Positions 60,147 to 64,000 of a stretch of DNA of 64,000 bases are shown here, piece after piece (position 1 is the first letter of the stretch; the number at the start of each line of letters is the position of its first letter). Origin of the DNA: Paraburkholderia humisilvae. GTDB taxonomy: Bacteria > Pseudomonadota > Gammaproteobacteria > Burkholderiales > Burkholderiaceae. A program made the position numbers and the translations under genes. Location: NCBI RefSeq assembly GCF_902859855.1, contig NZ_CADIKH010000026.1, forward strand, positions 42,771-106,770. Reading direction: 5' to 3'. Below the pieces are notes generated by a model, which had not been told where the DNA came from, did no database searches, and was given only the letters and a program-made list of their open reading frames with translations.

Positions 60147-60602
60147 TTACCCCGGTCCCTTCGACGGCGGCATCAGATTCCACTTCTGCAAAATCGCGAC
60201 GATCTGCCGGGCGTACTTGTCGCGCAGCGCGGGTGTTTCCGAGTGATACGCGCCGACTGCCTGCCAGGTGTTGCCGTATTTGTTCATCTTCTGGCGCAGA
60301 TGCCAGGCGGCGATGTAGACGTTCTTGCACGGCTCCATCAGCGTGCCGCTGGAAATGCCATATTGAGCAAGCACCGGCAGATGCACCGAGTTGATCTGCA
60401 TCACACCGTAGTCGGTCGAGCCGTCGGCGTTCTTATGGAGCGCATCGGGCCGGTTATGCGATTCCTGCCATGCGATCGCCCGGAGAATCAGCGGGTTCAC
60501 CTTCTGGTACTGGGCCGCTTCGTCGAAGCAGTCCGCCCGTGCGTTGCCGGCCGCGAGTAGCGCGGCGAGGGCGGCGGTAACGGTCAGAAGAGTCGGCTTC
60601 AT
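60147..60602 (-). CDS. Periplasmic lytic transglycosylase of the IagB/IpgF type
   Basis: A 151-residue exported enzyme that cuts peptidoglycan glycan strands, often to let secretion systems through. The signal peptide (MKPTLLTVTAALAALLAAGN) is cleaved near ARA-DCF. The catalytic Glu47 lies in AIAWQESHNRPDALHKNADG, followed by STDYGVMQINSVHLP. It faces away from gspD and could serve the gsp type II system, but it has its own promoter. Between it and gspD lies a candidate small RNA. Confidence 0.9.
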   Translation of the reverse strand: MKPTLLTVTAALAALLAAGNARADCFDEAAQYQKVNPLILRAIAWQESHNRPDALHKNADGSTDYGVMQINSVHLPVLAQYGISSGTLMEPCKNVYIAAWHLRQKMNKYGNTWQAVGAYHSETPALRDKYARQIVAILQKWNLMPPSKGPG

Positions 60603-60761
60603 CGGGCGATAGCAAAGTAAATGGTAAACAGTTTTAACGGCGAACCGTCAACGGCAATCAGACAAACGGACCAGCAACGGCACAGACAACTGACTCACAG
60701 CGACCAATCAAGATGACTAAGCAAATCAAAAATCGAAAGTAAAGACGGTGCGGGCGCTCAC
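60603..60761. other. Short upstream spacer of the lytic transglycosylase gene
   Basis: An AT-rich 159-base stretch that presumably carries the transglycosylase promoter; no gene is seen. Confidence 0.3.
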
Positions 60762-60803
60762 AAAAAAAGCCCGGTATGGCGCCAATAAAGCGCGCCATCG
60801 GGG
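60762..60803 (-). terminator. Terminator of the candidate small RNA
   Basis: On the minus strand CCCGATGGCGCGC and GGCGCCATACCGGG pair with a two-base bulge around TTTATT, followed by seven Ts (plus-strand A-run 60762-60768). Confidence 0.75.
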
Positions 60804-60843
60804 AAAACCCGCTCTAGCCAGGCGTCTTCACCGCATCGAACCG
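60762..60843 (-). ncRNA. Candidate small RNA upstream of gspD (~80 nt)
   Basis: A strong minus-strand promoter (60849-60876) and a terminator (60762-60803) frame a ~80-base transcript beginning near 60842. It has a 5' single-stranded half, then the terminator hairpin CCCG-ATGGCGC / GCGCCAT-(bulge)-CGGG, and a run of seven Us. It lies between the divergent transglycosylase and gspD genes and belongs to neither. It contains ATG CGG TGA, a two-codon frame. No family is recognised. Confidence 0.65.
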
Positions 60844-60848
60844 CCCGT

Positions 60849-60876
60849 ATCATACCGGCAGTCAGCGGCGCGTCAA
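60849..60876 (-). promoter_or_regulatory. Predicted promoter of the candidate small RNA
   Basis: -35 TTGACG (60871-60876) and -10 TATGAT (60849-60854) with a 16-base spacer form one of the best promoter matches in the window. Confidence 0.75.
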
Positions 60877-61183
60877 TGTTGGCCGACGGACATATACCGC
60901 GCAAACCGTGGCGTCCGTGTGTCATTGCGCACGCAACCAGGCTCAAGGCTTTCAAACCCTTACGGAGCCTGTGGGCGTGAGAGAGTCTTACGGAACCACT
61001 TAGTTTTGTGACATTTCCGACACGAAAAGCTGTTACTGTTCCTGCTTTTCCGAATACCGGAGCGCTGGCGGCCGAATGGCCATCGAGACCCATCGAGTGT
61101 GCCAGCCGACGACGGGGACGATGTCTTACCGGGGTATTCGCTGCGAACAGTCGGCGCAGCGCGCCGGCATTCATTTCACATCC

Positions 61184-63628
61184 ATGAGAAGAAACCGTTT
61201 TGTATTGCGTCGCTCGGCAACGGCGCTGGTGATGGCTGGTCTGTTCGCCGCGCAGGTCGCGCAAGCGCAGGTCACGCTCAACTTTGTCAATGCCGACATC
61301 GACCAGGTGGCGAAGGCCATCGGCGCCGCGACGGGCAAAACCATCATTGTTGACCCGCGTGTCAAAGGTCAGCTCAATCTGGTGTCGGAGAATCCGGTCC
61401 CGGAGGATCAGGCGCTCAAAACCCTGCAATCCGCATTGCGGATGCAGGGCTTTTCGCTGGTGCAGGATCATGGGGTACTGAAGGTCGTGCCGGAGGCCGA
61501 TGCAAAGCTGCAAGGCGTACCGACGTACGTCGGCAATGCGCCGACCGCGCGCGGCGACCAGATCATCACGCAGGTTTTCGAACTGAAGAACGAGTCGGCC
61601 AATAATCTGCTGCCGATCCTGCGGCCGCTGATCTCGCCGAACAATACGATTGCTGCCTATCCGGCCAACAACACGCTGGTCGTCACCGATTACGCGGACA
61701 ATGTGCGCCGCATTGCGCAGATCATCGCGGGCGTCGATACGGCGGCCGGGCAGCAGGTGGTGGTCGTGCCGCTGAAGAACGCGAATGCACTCGACATCGC
61801 GCCACAGCTTTCGAAAATCATGGATCCGGGCGCGATCGGCAGCACGGACGCGACGCTGAAGGTGTCGGTGTCCGCCGATCCGCGCACCAATTCGCTGTTG
61901 CTGCGGGCCTCGAACATCGCGCGGCTTAACGCGGCGAAGACGCTCGCGAAGCAACTCGATGCGCCAACCACCGAACCGGGCAACATGCACGTCGTCGCAT
62001 TGCGCAACGCGGATGCGGTCAAGCTCGCGAAAACCTTGCGCGGCATGCTTGGCAAGGGCGGCGACAGCTCTTCGGGGGGTGGCGCCGGCGCAGGAGGCGG
62101 TGGCGCGAGTTCGTTCAGCCAGGGTCAGGGCGGCGGCAGTTCGACCGGTACGTCCGGCACGCCGCCGCTGCCGGGCGGATCGAGCTCGTTCGGCACTTCC
62201 TCGATGAGCGGCGGCAGCTCATTTGGCGGCAGCAGCGGTTCGTCGTATGGCGGCAGCGGCGGTGGCGCCGGCGGCAACGCGCCGTTTCTCAGCAGCGACA
62301 AGGATGGCGACGAGGACAATCCGGCGGGCGGCATGATCCAGGCCGACGCCGCGACGAATTCGCTGATTATCACCGCGCCGGAACCGGTGTACCGCAATCT
62401 GCGCTCGGTGATCGCGCAACTCGATGCACGCCGCACCCAGGTGTACATCGAGGCGCTGATTGTCGAGCTGAACTCGACCACGAGCGGCAGTCTCGGCATT
62501 CAGTGGCAGGTCGCGAACAATTCGCTGTTCGCCGGCACCAATTTCCCGCCGAACAGCATCATCAATCTGACGGCCGCCGCAGCCGCGGGGACGCCCCCCG
62601 GTCTTGCCGCGGCACTTGCAGGTCAGGGGATCCAGAATGGCCTGAACATCGGCTGGATTCACAATATTTTCGGCGTGCAGGGGCTCGGCGCGTTGCTGCA
62701 GGCGCTGTCGACGAACCAGGACGCCAACGTGCTGTCCACGCCTAACCTGATTACGCTGGACAACGAGGAAGCGAAGATTGTCGTTGGCACGAACGTACCG
62801 ATCACGACGGGTTCGTTCTCCAACCTGACCAGCGGCAGCACGTCCAATGCGTTCAACACGTTCGACCGCGTCGACGTCGGCATCGTGCTGCACGTGAAGC
62901 CGCAAATCACCGACGGCGGCATTCTGAAGTTGCAGCTTTACACGGAAGACTCAGCGATCGTGGCGGGCACGAACAACGCGGCGACCAACCCTGCGGGTCC
63001 GGAGTTCACCAAACGCTCGGTGCAGTCGACGGTACTCTGCGACAACGGCGAGATTATCGTGCTGGGCGGCCTGATGCAGGATAACTACGGAACCAGCAAC
63101 AGCAAGGTGCCGCTGCTCGGCGACATTCCGTGGATCGGGCAGTTGTTCCGCTCGGAGCAAAAGAACCGCACAAAGACGAACCTGATGGTGTTCCTGCGGC
63201 CCGTGATTCTCACGGACAACGCCACCACGCAGGCGGTGACGTCGAATCGCTATGACTATGTTCAGGGCGTGCTGGGCGCGTACAAGTCGGACAACAACCT
63301 GATCAAGGACAAGGACGACCCGGTGCTTCCGTCGATGCCGCTGGGTCCTAGCCAGGGTGCGTCGCCGGCCTTGAATCTGTTCAATCTCGATGAGATGCGG
63401 CGTCAGCAGATGGCGCCGCCAGCGGTGGTGCCGGCGCCGGCGCAGGTTCCGTCTCCGAGCCAGGCCACGGTGCCGGCCCAAGGTCAGGTTCCGGCGCAGG
63501 CTCCAGCCCTTGCGCCGGCACAGGCTCCGACGCCAGCGCCGGCGCAGATGCCGGTCCCGGCCCCTGCGCAGATGCCGCCGGCGACCAACACCGCACCGGG
63601 CCTCCAGTCTCCGGGAGCGCAGCCGTGA
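61184..63628 (+). CDS. gspD: Type II secretion system secretin GspD
   Basis: GspD forms the outer-membrane channel of the general secretory pathway. With the ATG at 61184 the protein has 814 residues and a signal peptide (MRRNRFVLRRSATALVMAGL, cleavage near AQA-QV). N0-N3 domains follow (VTLNFVNADIDQVAKAIGAA at the start). A Gly/Ser-rich insert lies near residues 290-370. The secretin core holds VPLLGDIPWIGQLFRSEQKN. After residue ~740 a Pro/Ala/Gln-rich tail replaces the usual S-domain. In-frame ATGs at 61121 and 61076 would add 21 or 36 residues without a good signal peptide. Confidence 0.93.
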   Translation: MRRNRFVLRRSATALVMAGLFAAQVAQAQVTLNFVNADIDQVAKAIGAATGKTIIVDPRVKGQLNLVSENPVPEDQALKTLQSALRMQGFSLVQDHGVLKVVPEADAKLQGVPTYVGNAPTARGDQIITQVFELKNESANNLLPILRPLISPNNTIAAYPANNTLVVTDYADNVRRIAQIIAGVDTAAGQQVVVVPLKNANALDIAPQLSKIMDPGAIGSTDATLKVSVSADPRTNSLLLRASNIARLNAAKTLAKQLDAPTTEPGNMHVVALRNADAVKLAKTLRGMLGKGGDSSSGGGAGAGGGGASSFSQGQGGGSSTGTSGTPPLPGGSSSFGTSSMSGGSSFGGSSGSSYGGSGGGAGGNAPFLSSDKDGDEDNPAGGMIQADAATNSLIITAPEPVYRNLRSVIAQLDARRTQVYIEALIVELNSTTSGSLGIQWQVANNSLFAGTNFPPNSIINLTAAAAAGTPPGLAAALAGQGIQNGLNIGWIHNIFGVQGLGALLQALSTNQDANVLSTPNLITLDNEEAKIVVGTNVPITTGSFSNLTSGSTSNAFNTFDRVDVGIVLHVKPQITDGGILKLQLYTEDSAIVAGTNNAATNPAGPEFTKRSVQSTVLCDNGEIIVLGGLMQDNYGTSNSKVPLLGDIPWIGQLFRSEQKNRTKTNLMVFLRPVILTDNATTQAVTSNRYDYVQGVLGAYKSDNNLIKDKDDPVLPSMPLGPSQGASPALNLFNLDEMRRQQMAPPAVVPAPAQVPSPSQATVPAQGQVPAQAPALAPAQAPTPAPAQMPVPAPAQMPPATNTAPGLQSPGAQP

Positions 63629-64000
63629 CACAGGCGCTTGCACAGGCAGCGGATCCTCGTTCGGGCGGCGATCCCGCCAGCGAGCGGGGCACGTTGCCGG
63701 CCGCCGGCGAGCGCGCGGCGCCCTCGCCGCTCGCGGCGCGGCTCGTCCCGTACAGCTTTGCAAGGACCGGCCAGATCCTGGTCGCGCACCAGCATGCGGA
63801 CGGGCTCGAAGTGTGGATCAGCGAACGCACCAGCGACGCGGCGCTCGCTGAAGTCGCGCGCAATCTCGGTGTGCTGTCGGTCGTGCGGATGCCCGCCGAC
63901 GAACTCGCGCAGGCCATTAACGCCGCGTATTCGCGCCAGGACGGCAGCGCCGCGCAGGTGGTCGGAGAAGTGGAAGGCGAAGTCGATCTGTCGCGGCTGA
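63625..64000 (+). CDS. gspE: Type II secretion ATPase GspE, N-terminal part (cut by window)
   Basis: The frame starts with a GTG that overlaps the gspD stop (GTGA), a coupled arrangement of the gsp operon. Visible residues run from MTQALAQAADPRSGGDPASE to the window end, with AARLVPYSFARTGQILVAHQ near residue 35-55, matching the N-terminal domain of GspE. The Walker motifs lie beyond the window. It supplies the cytoplasmic ATPase that drives pseudopilus assembly. Confidence 0.92.
   Translation, partial: MTQALAQAADPRSGGDPASERGTLPAAGERAAPSPLAARLVPYSFARTGQILVAHQHADGLEVWISERTSDAALAEVARNLGVLSVVRMPADELAQAINAAYSRQDGSAAQVVGEVEGEVDLSRL

Noticed and set aside
61076..61183. Longer GspD start with 36 extra residues
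   Set aside because: The signal peptide begins at the Met at 61184; the upstream residues would bury it and there is no good ribosome-binding site. The 61121 ATG cannot be fully excluded.
1..64000. Mobile elements, CRISPR arrays, tRNA or rRNA genes
   Set aside because: I looked for transposase frames, terminal repeats, regular spaced repeats, tRNA cloverleaf arms and rRNA motifs and saw none; the region looks like core chromosome.

Overview
The window is a GC-rich stretch of a Burkholderiaceae primary chromosome, most likely Paraburkholderia or Burkholderia. I infer this from protein similarity, from gene order (putA, priA, hemE, the atp operon, parAB-rsmG-mnmG, livFGHM clusters, mnmC, HU, gspD-gspE) and from two perfect chromosome-type parS sites. 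I saw no insertion sequence, prophage, CRISPR array, tRNA or rRNA. It reads as conserved core chromosome around the origin of replication.

Layout. 1-9.7 kb: putA (cut by the left edge) with an apparent self-regulated promoter, a YeiH-type transporter overlapping a small Cys/His protein, priA and hemE. 9.9-13.4 kb: a periplasmic cyclohexadienyl-dehydratase-like protein, an untranslated region ending in a strong terminator, and an acyl-CoA ligase. 13.6-21.5 kb: the complete F-type ATP synthase operon atpIBEFHAGDC. 21.7-27.4 kb: an ArsB/NhaD-type permease, parB, parA, rsmG and mnmG, with one parS inside mnmG and one just upstream of it. 27.5-38.0 kb: two branched-chain-amino-acid-type ABC transporters, one with a permease-ATPase fusion, and a candidate small RNA between them. 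38.3-42.7 kb: a GMC flavoprotein and MmsA with a divergent LysR regulator, a plausible 3-hydroxypropionate or 3-hydroxyisobutyrate oxidation module. 42.9-51.8 kb: single genes and pairs (CYTH protein, Lrp regulator, pterin dehydratase, DUF3717 protein, two-component system, SET methyltransferase, old yellow enzyme, MOSC protein, amidotransferase, MarR regulator with a cysteine cluster). 52.1-55.7 kb: a Kef-type antiporter and YbdK-type ligase between two inverted copies of a DnaA-box module. 55.7-64 kb: mnmC, HU, a CobW GTPase, a lytic transglycosylase, a second candidate small RNA, gspD and the start of gspE.

The most interesting signal is the pair of inverted modules at about 52151-52375 and 55427-55665. 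Each holds, in the same order and at almost the same spacing, TGTGGATAACC, GTTACCCGC, GGTTATG, GTTGTCCACA, CTTGTTAACT, a CTA-repeat resembling DnaA-trios, and GTAAAC. They face each other across two genes. Most genes left of them run leftward and HU and gspD run rightward, as expected if replication starts here, and parS lies 25-30 kb away. I infer a bipartite chromosomal origin that does not flank dnaA.

Nearly all start choices rest on Shine-Dalgarno position and family length. Functions named from families are recollection and sequence reading, not database results.
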